Assembly: GCA_902806575.1 (NCBI GenBank) | Contig: CADCXD010000005.1 | Span: forward strand, 2,170,001-2,234,000 | Length of the DNA: 64,000 nucleotides | Source: Jackrogersella multiformis | Taxonomy: Eukaryota > Ascomycota > Sordariomycetes > Xylariales > Hypoxylaceae | Reading direction: 5' to 3' | Shown here: piece after piece, positions 49,359 to 61,235 of the stretch | How the letters are laid out: each line of letters opens with the position of its first letter | Position numbering within the stretch: the first letter of the stretch is position 1 | Position numbers and translations under genes: made by a program | Notes under the pieces: generated by a model | Databases searched by the model: none | Told to the model about the DNA's origin: nothing | The model's input: the letters and a program-made list of their open reading frames with translations, nothing else

Positions 49359-50082
49359 GGGACCGGATCTCGCCCTCGCCTACCGTCGCGAGGAGCCGAA
49401 GCCTAAACCTGCAAAATCCTCGAAGTAGATATCAGGAACATTGAACACAAAGCCTGCGATCATCAGCAGCAAGAGCATCTGATATAAGTAAATCTGGGGT
49501 ACATTTGATGCTTTAAACTCGTATTTGGCTTGATGGGAGAGTCATATCAATCTTCTCGCATCGAATAGTAAGGCGCCAGTCACGGCAGAAGCTAGGAGGG
49601 ATGGATGCAAATGATTCCATAGGAAAATAAAATGACTTCATTCGATAATTCAAGAGTAAAATATAAACTGAAGTTCACATAATATATCAACCTGTTCTTC
49701 CTTTTATTGAACCTTAGGACCATTGTGCTTAATGAATAGGGGTAATTAAAATATGTGAGACTGGTAAAAAGGGGGTGCCAAGAAGGGAGATAAAGCTGTC
49801 CTTATCGATAAATACAGATAGGATTCGATAAGCAATTATCGATAAGGGGCCATCATAGCGCTCCCATATTCCGTACGTGGCCTCACATCAAATGCCTGAT
49901 CTTACACATTAATAACAGGAATGAACAAGGGCGGACGAGGACAACCCTAACAACTGATTGAAAGGTGACATTGTATACGCGTATATATATATATATATAT
50001 GCGGTCGACTAGTAAATAACGACATCTGCTCTCGATTCCTCCTCCGCGCCCCGAATTCTTGGGGTCGAATTCTAAGCCCATC
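49359..50082. other. Spacer upstream of SPC3
   Basis: No gene seen. Contains near 49795-49850 three GATAAG/TATCGATAA-type words in tandem-like arrangement (CTTATCGATAAATACAGATA, then GATTCGATAAGCAATTATCG) and, at 49982-50000, an alternating TA run, 80 bp before the SPC3 start. Confidence 0.45.
49982..50000. repeat. Alternating (TA)n run
   Basis: About nine TA dinucleotides between the flanking GCG words, in the presumed promoter or leader of SPC3. Confidence 0.9.
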
Positions 50083-50990
50083 ATGTACAACTCCCTGACG
50101 CGAATACAAAATGTATTCGGCTTCTTCACCACCGTCGCCTTCGTCGTTGCCGCCCTGATCGCTGCCTCCGACTTCACCTCGCCCCGAACCCCGGGCGCCA
50201 CCATAAAAGCCACCAACGTTCAAGTGTAGGAGCCCCCCCCACCCCCTTCATAACCTTCCGATGTGATGGATAAGATGGATAAACAGGATAGCTAGCTGAC
50301 AGGAGTGACAAAACCGCAGGGTCAAGGGCCGACCGCACTACTACAGCACCAAGAAGGAGGAGTACGCCATCATAAAGTTCTCGCTCGACGCCGACCTGTC
50401 GTCGCTGTTCACCTGGAACACCAAGCAGGTCTTCGTCTACGTGACGGCCGAGTGGCCCGCGCCCCCCTCCGCCGCCGACGGCCCCGCCACGAACCAGACC
50501 AACCGGGCCGTCATCTGGGACGCCATCATCACGAGCCCGAGCGCCGACCACCTCAGCAACCTCGGCCCCGCCTCGCTCAAGAAGCTGCGCAAGAGCGCCG
50601 CCGGCAAGAGCATAGATCCAAGCCGGTACGTAACGGGTTCCATAATATCGCAATATCATAATATCATAATATCAGTGTCGAAGAAGAATAAGAAGAATAA
50701 GAAGTAGTAGTGGTAGAACCAGCCAAGCTAACACAAACCTCCCACACAGGGGCAAGCTCGCGCTCAAGAACCAGAAGCCCAAGTACCAGATCACGCACCC
50801 GACGGGCAAGATCGCCGAGACCGACGACGTCAAGCTGCACGTCAGCTACAACGTGCAGCCGTGGGTCGGCGTGCTGACCTGGAGCCAGTCCTTCGACCTC
50901 GGGCCCTGGAAGGCGTTCGCCGGCGGCGTCAGCAGCGCCTTCGAGCTGCCCGCCCTCAAGAAGAAGGACGGAGAGAAGAAGTCGAGGTAG
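50083..50990 (+). CDS. SPC3: Signal peptidase complex subunit 3
   Basis: Three exons (50083-50225, 50320-50625, 50750-50990) encode 229 aa. SPC3 (SPC22/23) is a single-pass ER membrane subunit of signal peptidase, needed for signal peptide cleavage. The N-terminus MYNSLTRIQNVFGFFTT leads into a membrane anchor (VAFVVAALIAASDF, about residues 18-31). The luminal domain has the family's VVKGRPHYYSTKKEEYAII, FSLDADLSSLFTWNTKQVFVY, the RAVIWDAII motif, LHVSYNVQPWVGVLTW and a Lys-rich end. An acidic/proline insertion (WPAPPSAADGPATN) is present. Both introns are phase 2. The coding sequence is much more GC-rich than the flanks. It is convergent with ULP2, about 1 kb away. Confidence 0.95.
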
Positions 50991-51962
50991 AAAAGAGAGA
51001 AAGAAAGGACACGGGGGATGGATCCGACGGACTTATTTCTAGCCGCGGTTGTTGGTTAGTCTAGCGTTTTGCAAATCTGAGATGTGGAAACGATGCTCCG
51101 ACTTCCTGGTGGTTCTGCAGTCGTGTTGCCTCGAGGAGATCTCCCTCTCCTAGTTTCCGTAATGGGAACTCTGTGTTTAGCTACTCTAACGTACAGTATG
51201 CAGGTGTAATAGATAAGGCCCTCGGCAGTTTGTACCAAAACATCTCTGGAGTTCTGAGTAACCCCTAATGCATCCCCTGGCTGTGCTAAGAGTGGGTACC
51301 TTGCAAAGAGGATGCCCTCCATAACATGAATGTGTATATAACAGCTACAAAAATAGGCGCACAGAGGAAGGCAAAGATACAGTAATTAAACATGTTGCTC
51401 TTTTCGCATCATCTCATCTAGTAGTATGTAGTCCCTCGGAAGGTTGTAACAATAAATACGCCCTTACTACACTATGAGCATACTCTTTACCACTATACCA
51501 TCAGCCTATCAGCGGGAATACTGATAATTTGGGATTGTACGTGTAAATCTCGCTATGTCTTGTTCTAAGCAAGTTCATGTCACTAAATAGGGATGGGGCT
51601 CCTGCTTTGAATATATGCTAGGTATAGAGCATTCAATGGCAGAGCATCTAATAACACGATGTGGACGACGCAATTAGTCCACGCGAAACTCCGCATAGAC
51701 TGAAGTCAAGGTTTCAGCTCACTTTGTTTATTCACCGTCCTATGTGACCTCCCGCACTCGCGGGCAATAAAAAGCCACAATCCAGCTCTCCGCGGGGGGT
51801 ATATGGGCGATGCTAATCTTTAAAACACAACCACTTGCGCCGTTCCCATGCAGATATGTGCGAGATCAAGGTGATACCTCTCGATGACCCCGAGTAAACC
51901 ACATATCCATTTCTACCTTGCCGGACCACGAAGGTGCGGTTATGCTAACTTTTGTACGTAAT
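50991..51962. other. Convergent spacer between SPC3 and ULP2
   Basis: Presumed facing 3' UTRs and spacer. The open frame 51056-51322 is not convincing. A stretch at 51775-51880 read on the minus strand contains AAGATTAGCAT and CACATAT words reminiscent of U6 snRNA, but see the rejected list. Confidence 0.45.
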
Positions 51963-54900
51963 TTAGTCGGAAAGATCGACTACGACATGCAATTGATCCG
52001 GTTCTTGGCGTAGTTTAGCGGAGGCCTCCTTGTCGGTGGGATGCCGGCCCGCAAAGAAGGGACTAGTCCTAGGCGCTTCCTCTTGGATTCGGCTTTTGAC
52101 ATCTGGTCTATTATGGCTCTTGAGAAATCGTGTAGAGTTATCGTTTATCTCCGCTTGAAAACCAGCTTGCTGAGGATTGCTATAATCATGAGTAAGATCT
52201 CGCCTCTGTCCTTGGGCGACCTCTGAAACATCAACAGCCATAGGTCCCTTTGGCGAAGAGCTATAGGGGGATTCAGGAAGCGGCGAGACAAACTTGGGGA
52301 TGTTAGCTAGCTTGGGATTGTCACTATCGGTCGCGGTAGAGGAGCTACTCGTATTTGTCCTGTCAATAACCGGAGACTGAGGAAATGAACCGGGCATGTG
52401 GCGAGTCTCTTCCGAGTCATAGGCAGGTCTGCCTTCTAGATGGCAGACGTCAGGGGTAGGCGATTTCGGCTTCGGCGTGACAACAGTACTATTCTCTTCG
52501 GGGATGGTTTCCCTTTCTAAAGGCTTAGACGGGCCTTCAACGATAACCTGCTCCTTTGCCGCCGAGGCATTTTCTTCAAGTGGCTGCTGCTCTGGAACTG
52601 GTTTTCTTCTTTTCAACAGCCCATTTTTGTTGTGACGTTTGTCTTCCTTATGAGCGTCTTCTCGATCCTGCTGCTCCTTTTGAAGTTCAAAAATCAAGTC
52701 CCTAATCTCACCTCGCAGCTGCGATGGATTAAGATTCCAAGCAATCTTGTAGGTACGTTGAAGGATTTCACGGATAAATGTATCAGGGTTCTTGAGAAAC
52801 TCCTGTATATACCCTAACAGATATAGTCCGCAGTCGCAGTGGTTTGTTTGCTGGGGGACCTCCTTGGCTGTCATGCCCAAAGCTCCAGGAGTCGAAATCT
52901 CGATGCCTTTCTTGTCCTTAAGCTCTGCAATCAAATACTGTTTAAGGCAGCTGCAAGCTGGAGAATGCGCTATTCCTAACGAATCCAGAGTAATAATCCT
53001 TGTCTGGTCTGGAGGGTATTTTCGAGCACCCATGCTCGGCCTCTTTCCAGTTTTCTTCTGTTGAGTGCCATTGGGAAACAAAGTCTGCTCTAAGTCCGCC
53101 CTCGAATCGGGCTCGACACCTTGTTCGTAGCTACTCGATTGTGCGTCTTCCTTGTGCTTTTCTGGGTCGATGGCTATTGTCTGCTTAGTTTCGCCATCTA
53201 GGGGGCCTGGGCTTTTGATTGACATACGACTCAGGTGATTTGTTACATCGTTATGTGTTGCAGCAATCACAGCTTCTGCATCTGCGGGCTCGCTCAGATT
53301 CTCATTTGGGGGAGAAGCACTGGATAGTCTTCCAGAGTCGTGGGCATCCACCTCGACGGTGATTGTGTCCGTAGGGCGATCATCGGGAGCCGCCATCTTG
53401 TCTGAGGACGGGAGAAGTTTCGGTGCGTTATAGATAATTGCAACGTACCAATGGGAAAATTCGTTGATCGGGACAATGATATAGTCCTTTGTGAAGAGAT
53501 CGACCTTGGAGGTCCATGCCTTGACACTATCATAGTTGATGCCCTGGTTAGGTCTCGAAGATTTAAGTTTCTCGTAGAAAAATGTGTTGTGAAAGTAAAT
53601 CCTCCGGGCCAAGTCTGGCCTCTTTGCCTCCAATGAATGTTGAAGATAGCGCAAATAGAAAATAAGCACATTATCATTCAGGAACTGACCCTCATCTAAT
53701 CGGAGAATATCTTCCTTGTCGACAGTAGCTCGATTCTTGCCGTGAGAAGGGAAAATTAGAGAATTACGCCAATTTCTTTCCCAGCCTTTGTTCTTGACCG
53801 TCCAACCTTCAGGTTCGGGGGACTCGGATTCCAAAGAAAGGCTTCTGAGCATGGTCGCGGAGGAGCGCGTCGTACGCAGCGGCCTCTGAGCGTTATGGGG
53901 GCGGCAGTCATCCGGTATAACTGTCACTTCGGGTTTTGACAGCGACGTAGAAGCATGAGATTTCATCAGATCTTTCGTCTTGACTTGTCTAGTGGACTTC
54001 GCTTGCCTCGCACGATCTGCCGCATTGTGCTTGATGAGCTTGATGTCATCTCCTATCGGTTCACCATCCCTAATAGCGATGCTCCTCTGTGCACTTTCCA
54101 TCATGCGGGCAAATCGCTTATCAAGTTTATCCCTATATATTTCATTAACAGGCGACTTTGAGGTAGAGAGCGCCGGAACTTACGGGTCTTCGTCAACGAT
54201 GATTTTAGGTCGCATTACGTCTTCTCTGTCCATTTCTGCCCACTCTTTGAAGTGCTCAAAGTCTTCAAGCGATCGAAATTCGATCATTAGCTTAGGGCTA
54301 CCACTGATCGTAGCATCTGTAGAACGAGATATTAATGCCACACAGGAGTCCGGCTTCGGTGAAATTACGATATCGGATATTTTCTTCAAATTGACGGTAC
54401 AATAAGCGTAATCTTTCAAGAGTTCGCCATCTAAATTTGTCGGATGTAGGATAGAGCTCATATCTCGCAAGTTTAGAAAGCATTCATTCACACTGCTTGC
54501 CCTTTGCGCTTCATACTTATACAGGCCCGAGACAGCCCGCACGATGCGAAGTCTTGAACCAATGATCTTGGTAGCGCGATCCAAGTCTAACTCGCCGTTT
54601 GTCTCCTTCCCACTCTGCGGTCTAGCATGAGACGAAGTCGAGAATTTTGTTCGTGAAATATCACCCCTTTTGGATAAACTCGGAGAAGGAGTTACAGGTC
54701 GCTTAGATAGCACCCTTCCCTTAATATCTCGCGCCTCCGGGGCCAATTCATCTGGGCTTGATTCCACGCTCTTAGGTATGATTTTCTTCCGTTCGGCATT
54801 ATCTATGATCTGGTCCAACTTCATGGCGGCTCTGGTAGTGTGACTGCCCTTGAAATCACGGTTAGGGTTAAAGCGGGTTTTGAATGCCGTGAAAGGTTGC

Positions 54901-55673
54901 AAGTTCTCTTTCTGGTTTCGCTTTTGTGTTTGGGAAACCGCCTCTACTTCAGGTCCCTCGACAACCTGAACGTCTCCGTCGCTGTCCGCATCAAGCTCGG
55001 AATGAGAAATCCTGTCGACAGACTCGGATTGGTCATACCGACGTCTTTTTCTAGACGACGCCCTTATGAACTTTTCGGAATTTCGATATTCGGAGACGTT
55101 TGGTTGGGCTCCTTTGCCATTAGATGGCTGTGATCTTAATGTCTGCTGAGAATCGCTGCAATTATCGAAAGAGCGTTTGCGGGTGATAGGCCTGTCGGGA
55201 GTCCTATCAGAGTCTGGCAGGAGGGCAATGTGAGCTTGGGTGTGGGCACTGTGGTCTTCGACTTTCTTGCGTTTTGCAGGCGGCGGGCTCGAGAATGGTC
55301 GTGGAGGTGATGATCGTACAAGGCGCGAAGGATTCTGGTTTCTCCCGTTGAGGTTATTGACAGGCACGACTGTAGCTAAACTCTGAAGCTTCACCTTGTT
55401 CTACCATAAGAAGTTAGCAGCGCTGGTTCATAGAGTATGCTGACTGCCAGAACCTACAAAAGAGCTACCCATGTTGCGAGTGCCCTTTTCAAGGCTTTGG
55501 CTGACTCGGTTGAGGTAAGATCGATCGTTCGTCGAGTTGCTTGAACCTCCACGGCGATCTTCGAATGTATGTTAGATGAGGTTGGGTCCGCGAAGGGTGT
55601 GTGCCTTTGATTTAGAAGTCAGCCACCATGGATCATGCAAAATATTGGCCTCATAGAACCTACCAGTCGACAT
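51963..55673 (-). CDS. ULP2: SUMO-specific protease of the ULP2/SENP6-7 type
   Basis: Four exons (55673-55664, only 10 nt; 55558-55458; 55400-54184; 54132-51963) encode 1165 aa. ULP2 is a nuclear cysteine protease that trims poly-SUMO chains. The N-terminal ~570 residues are mostly disordered, with basic patches (SSRKRRRYDQ, PPPAKRKKVE) that look like nuclear signals, and a more ordered segment at about 300-440. The C48 domain begins near 578 (DKEDILRLDEGQFLNDNVLI). It shows RIYFHNTFFYEKL, then NEFSHWYVAIIYNAP with catalytic His about 670, TRIITLDSLG with Asp about 826, and QQTNHCDCGLYLL with the likely nucleophile Cys about 877. About 150 low-complexity residues separate His and Asp, the insertion typical of ULP2/SENP6-7 rather than ULP1. 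A long disordered tail follows, ending HVVVDLSD, a possible SUMO-interacting motif (inference). The first exon (ATG TCG ACT G) was placed by phase. Confidence 0.93.
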
Positions 55674-56616
55674 GCTTGACCTCAGACTCTCTCGTCCTTA
55701 TAGCATGAAGGAGCCTATGTATGCTAATAATCTCCTGCCTATTTGCATAGGCATCGCTTTGAGGTATATGCGCCGACAAAGAAAAGCTGCAGACGTTGGC
55801 TACAGAAAAGTTAAAGTTAGCAAAAAAAATGTAAAATTGTTCTTGCATGGGTGTAGGTATGCGCAGGCCGCAGTCTACTGCGACTCTCTCTGCAACGAAC
55901 AAATATCGGGACAAATTACCAATTATGGCGAATTGTAATAGAAGTCTAGGGCGCGATTCTGAGTATGACGGATTCAACGTTTGAGACAAGAAATAAAATA
56001 AAATAAAAGTAGAGCGGCGGGGTTTGTTAAGGTTCTAAATGATTCGTGATCCAGGCCTTCCTTTTCTTTACCTAAGTACCTAGGTAGGTTATGTAGTGAG
56101 CTATGTACCTAATGATCCGTACCGGAAGGTAGGTAGATTTTGATGGGTTGCGGGTGGTTGCGGCTGCCACCAAGTTGATACCGGTAGGTACCTTCTACAC
56201 GTACCTACCTAGGTAGGTACATACATGTAGCCTTGCACTCCTCTACCTACCGGTACCTATATGTAGGTAGCTTGAGGTAATTTACGCGGTTGACGCGCTA
56301 GAAGACGCCTTAAAATCTCGCTACACTTTTATAAAAAAATATGGGTCTATTGAATCACCATCATCTCAACTTTTCAACCTGCTCACTTCATTTCCACAAT
56401 ACCTCCAGGTCCAGGGTTACCCAGGCTGCCAGGCTGCCAGGCTGGTACTAAATGAGCCATGTCGCTACATACATGTATTCTGTATAATTACTCAAGCTCA
56501 ATTTTATATACCTAATTCATTATATATCTAACTATGCTTATATAATACCTGTTATTCATATCTCCTTAAAAAAACAAAAACAAACATAACACATCATAGA
56601 GCCATAGGGTTAGGGG
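55674..56616. other. Spacer upstream of ULP2, rich in TACCTAGGTA words
   Basis: Promoter of ULP2 (left) and 3' region of the peroxidase gene (right). Dense clusters of TACCTAGGTA lie at 56070-56090, 56120-56135 and 56185-56275. The 88-codon plus-strand frame at 55672-55938 is antisense to ULP2's leader and unconvincing. Confidence 0.5.
56421..56444. repeat. Three tandem copies of CCAGGCTG
   Basis: Three 8-bp units. A similar CTGCCAGGCTTGCCAG word is found at 6138-6155, so this motif recurs outside genes. Confidence 0.8.
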
Positions 56617-59248
56617 TTATATGTTCGGGCTCGCTGTGGCCATTGTAGGTGATGCCGAAGAGGCCGTTGCCAGTTCGTAAAGCTCAAGTCTGAGTGCAGC
56701 TCCGCAGTACTCGTAACGGTTCCCGCCGCATACCATCACTTGGCAATCGGCATCGGGAGCAGGTGTGCTACCACCATCTAGCGTGTTGCCGCAATAGCAC
56801 TCGCGTCCGTACTCTGCGGCCCAATACGTGAAACCAATGCAGTTCGAAGCACACATTTCCAGCGTCATAGCATCGTCTGCATAAGCTGCCCCGGTTAGGG
56901 CTCGACCGTTTGGAAGTTCGGTGTAGCAGCCGACCCGGGTGTATGACGACACAGTCGGTTTAGGAGCCAGCGTGGCTGTCGGGCCGGGCTGGCTGGCTGT
57001 AGTGCTGTACAGCTCTATCCTATTGCCATTTCCACAGTATTCGGTAGAATCTCCGCCGCAGACCATGCTACAGTCAGTCAGGGGCGCCTCTTCGCTCGTC
57101 GAATGGAGCGAATTGCCACAGTAGCCTACATAGGATGTCAGCCACACCAATTGTTAGGGAGCCTGTGAATCTCGGAAACTTACATTCCCGACCATATTCG
57201 GTTCCCCAGTATATATACCCAGTGCAGTTCTTCATACAGCCTTCCAGTGTCATGCTATCGTAAGTAAATGCGGCGTCACCCAGAGCTCGAGTACCCACCA
57301 CAGTTGACTCCTTTTGGCATCCTACCAGCGAATACTCGCCCAAGATTTGTCTATGATGCAGCGTCTCCGTCGGTGCCGAGGGAGAAGTGCTTGTACTGGT
57401 AGTTAAGGAAGTCGACGTGGTGCTGATTGAAATGGTTGATGACGTAGTCCCTATAGACGAGGTCGTTGACGTTCCAGGAGGCGTCGAGCCTTGTCCGGTA
57501 GTGCATAGAGATGATGGCGGATTTTGGAAAGCCTGACAAGTTGCTGCTAAGTCGCTTGCCGCGTTGAAGTCATCTACTAGAGCTGAAGTCCCACTTCCGC
57601 CAATGACATCGATCTTCGATGCATACGCAAGATCGCCAAGGCCAGTGTAATTCGCTGTATAGAAGGTATAAGCGCCTACACAAGTCCCCTCGGTCATAGT
57701 TACCGTGGCTTTTTTTAGGGTTGGCACTGGAAGATTAGGGTTTCCCGTAGGGGTCTTGTATGAGACGAGCATGTTAACAGGGAGAGATTTTCGGTCGTTG
57801 CGAACCTTGGGTAGCAGGTCAGCAAGCCTCTGCAACTCAGAGTAGTAGGGTGGCTCACAGCTGCGGTCACGGTAAGAGTGCCAGAAAGGAGGCAGCTCTG
57901 AGGCTTTTGAATCAAGATTGCGTCTTGCATAGGATACGAATTTCCATTGTTATCGAAAGTTTGAGTCGTCCCACTAGCCATATTAAGGGTTAAGGTAAAA
58001 GATGAAATGCCTGCAGAAGTCGAAATAGCAGCATTGATAGGAAACCACTTAGATATGTCAGACTATGACTAGTAAACGCCACCATATATTATTCAGCACA
58101 CTTACAACAAATTGGTCATCGAAACCTTGAGTGGCACCCAAAAGAGTTGCCGTGTATCGACAACTTGTACTCCCGCAGTTGCTACCTCCGCCTCGATCTT
58201 TGTAATTTAACGTTAGGCTAGAGACAGAATCTCCCCCCAAATTAGTTGTTCGAACGCGTATAAGACCAGTCAGCTGCATCGTGGATGCTCCAGAGTTAAG
58301 CGCCAATTGCATGTCAACTGGCTTAACAGAGTATGGTTGGATAGGATCTGACAGAATCACGCCGTTGGGCACTGTGTCAATCATCTTCTGAAGAACGGTA
58401 GCACATATACTATTGAAATTCGTAGCGTCTGCCATTGCTCTTATTGTGACGTTCCCATCGTAGTTAAATACTTTGAAGTCCGCATTCCTAGTAGCCTTGA
58501 TCGATGGTCCAACTACCATAGGGTTGGTCGTGTTACCAGCGATGTATTCGGTGACGACTTTATTGTCGAAGGTTGCAACGGTTGAATCCAAAGGGGCCTC
58601 CCCGTTCGCCGTGGATCCGACTGGGACGATTTCAGGGAATTCGACCTCGTGAACGCCGCCAATGGAATGACCACAGACAGTAGCTTGAATCATCTCTGTC
58701 TTATTGAATCCCATTCGGACAAACTGCTGCTCAAAAGTGAATGCAGTATTCTGTGGCAACGGGACCCCTATAGGACCTGCTGTTGCTGCATCGATTCTAC
58801 CACCAGAAACAGGTACCACAGGGCCTCCACAAGACCTAACAGCATAATATACACCCAGGGCGATAAGATCCGCTACACTTGATCGGCTTGTATAATAGTC
58901 GGCCATGAACTTGAGAGTCGTGTTGAAGCCTGGTCCAAGATTGTCTGAGCTAGTCAGTTCGTACTGTAGGGAGCCATCTAACCCCCCAGCTCGTATATTG
59001 CTTAGGTATGTAGTCGTGGCCATGTCATGAAAAGCTGCTCGTAACCATTCTGCAGCATTTTGTCGACCAGGTCCAGATGCTTCGTTGGAGCAAGGAATGA
59101 CGGTCCCACCAAAATCTCTAGCCCTATAGCCTTTGACTTGGTACATGATCTCTTCGATTTCGTCATTGGGGGATGGCCAAGTTGGATCTGCCCTCGAGAA
59201 GGCATTCAAGAATAATATGACTCCCCAACATAACATACCCCAATGCAT
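56617..59248 (-). CDS. Secreted heme peroxidase with two C-terminal WSC domains
   Basis: Four exons (59248-58106, 58062-57859, 57829-57184, 57125-56617) encode 833 aa. A signal peptide is clear (MHWGMLCWGVILFLNAFSRA). The catalytic region is of the fungal heme peroxidase superfamily: distal Arg and His in AAEWLRAAFHDMA (Arg 70, His 74), DLIALGVYYAVRSCGGP, and the proximal His in VCGHSIGGVH (His 194). A middle region (about 330-560) reads as beta-rich. A Ser/Thr-rich linker (about 563-612) would be O-glycosylated. Two WSC cysteine-rich domains then follow (about 618-705 and 728-812), each with C-Y-C-G and MVCGG-YCG motifs (ECYCGNTLDGG; CSMVCGGDSTEYCG). WSC domains bind wall glycans, so the enzyme is probably held at or secreted to the wall or to plant-derived substrates (inference). 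Introns in phases 0, 0 and 1 agree. No GPI signal is evident. Several N-glycosylation sites (FNTT, GNTT, NVT). Confidence 0.9.
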
Positions 59249-61235
59249 CGCGGTAGATTATATGATTTAAATAGAATATCAAACAAAAATAACAAAAATA
59301 AACATTAAGGGTTAAATTACCAATATGTGACCAGGAAACGGCTACCTTAACCTCGGATGTTTCTTAGGACAACAACGCCGTCGAAGGAGACAAGCACGAT
59401 ACTTCAACTCGGAAAAACAAGCTAGGGAATACTGACTCAAATACCAACACGGGAACATGATAAGAGATGTATGCGGGCGTAAATTTTGGTTCGTTTGCCA
59501 GAATACTTCACTACCACCTTGTGCCTGACAATCTTTCGACAATTTTCTGCGAGATAGGAGAACGAGCCGCCCAGGCACGGTAACTGCAAAGGCCCCTGCA
59601 ACAATAAAATACGAGACCTTGCAGCGACGCAATACCACCTAGGGTAACACTTCAAAGCGGATTGGCTAATAACCCAACCTTTCATGAGAACTGCCAGCCG
59701 CACGTTAATCGGAACAACTAAAATATGTAGGCCATCCATAAGCCATAGGTGTCATGTGCTTACCTGCTGGCCTGCTGGCCTGCCACCCATGATGCATTGA
59801 CCTTCCTAGATTTACTTTTCACGCTCGGTCCGGTAAGCACACGATAATTATCTAGGTATAGGTAGATATACGGCCTAAGGTACTAACATACCAAAGGCCG
59901 GAGGAGAGGGTACTGTATTCAAGAGTCCCATCTTGATAGCCGACGGGGGTTCGAATATCCGCGCTGCCGCACTAAGTGGCCGTCACATAGTACTACTATT
60001 ACCTAGTTCGAGTTCGAGCTCGAGCTGAACAGCTCAAGCAGCCATCTGTGTAGGGGTCCTGCCATGTTGGTATATGCAGCGACCTGTAAACAGATGATGA
60101 GCTGAATTAAAGATGAATTTATTTCCAGTTCCCATGCTGTTCAATCTAGGTTTAGGACGGAATAGTAAAATATCATTATAAAGTAGTAAATAATCTCATA
60201 TGATCCATGGACATTGAAAATAGCTGGGCAAATTCGAAGTCTCCAATTATATAAATATGATGGTTATGTCCTGGGAGATTTGTCTTGTCGCGGAGCTCGG
60301 CGGCAAAGGATCACTTCCAAGAGTGTGGAGTTAAGAAATGTGAACTTGGGACTATTGAATACATGTACATAGGTAGAAAAAGCTGGAAGCCTTTGAAATT
60401 TCACTTTTTCCTTCTTCCCTGCCTTGGTAAGTACCTAGGTACCTTTTACAACCGCGCATACCCCATCGGCACGTGTGTTAAGCGGGCCAAATCAGAGATC
60501 GATGATTCTCGACCAGGATCGCATGCAGGGATAACACATGTACATATGTGAATACCTAGGTACCTCGTAAAGATCTAGAATCTTTTGACAGCAAATTCGG
60601 GGAGATCCTATAAAAGTTACAACTTCCTCTCTTGTCCTAGCGCCTCTCTTCCCAAGGGCCAACAATGCAATCAGCAAATGCCATCACGACCTTTACAAAG
60701 CTTTACGAAGAGTAGCCCTCGCCGTATGTGACGGAAAGTAATCAACTCAAAACTAATTGCTGACTGCATTCATGGACAAGAGATACAGTAATGATAGGTA
60801 TATACAAACATTACATTGTTTAAGCACTGTTGCCATGCTTTGATTCCTAGGTAGATTCAAAGATGGCCATATCCGAGAGCTGTGCCAGTTTCTTTACGGG
60901 TGTTTATAAGACCTTTTCTATCGTCTGAATCTCAACAAGGGTCCAATGCTCAGTGAAACTTTGCTTGAACATCAAGCTATTATAGGCTTTCTTACAAAGA
61001 TAGGTTTGATAAACATCTAAGTATTAACCGTGTGATATCAAGACATCAAAGTTGATCAAACTCCCTCCCAAGTGTGACCCGTGGTTTTACCGATATAGCC
61101 AATAAAATTGAAGCACTGTGTTTAACTACATAGCCATACAGTACGTAGCCCAGCATACTGTGTGGCTAATGAGTAGTTTGAAATATAAGATGTTGAAATT
61201 TCATTAACGCATCAACCTGCAACTCTCAAAGTGAG
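59249..61235. other. Spacer between the peroxidase gene and the tRNA
   Basis: About 2 kb, no gene supported. Minus-strand frames at 59342-59739 overlap one another and resemble nothing. Noted: a GGCCTGCTGGCC-type short repeat at 59764-59786, and a nest of GAGTTC/GAGCTC words forming an imperfect palindrome at 60006-60035. Other features are TACCTAGGTACC words at 60431-60445 and 60552-60566. The left 500 bp should hold the peroxidase promoter. Confidence 0.5.

Noticed and set aside
51775..51890. U6 snRNA-like words on the minus strand (CACATAT, GGAACG, AAGATTAGCAT)
   Set aside because: The ACAGAGA box is missing, spacing between GGAACG and GATTAGCAT is about 12 nt too long, and there is no matching 5' stem or T-rich terminator. 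A covariance-model search for U6 would settle it; I expect no hit.
59342..59739. Overlapping minus-strand frames upstream of the peroxidase gene
   Set aside because: Two overlapping frames with no family resemblance; they lie where the promoter should be.
59940..59975. GGGGTTCGAATATCC, resembling a tRNA B box
   Set aside because: No acceptor-stem pairing or A box could be found at a suitable distance.
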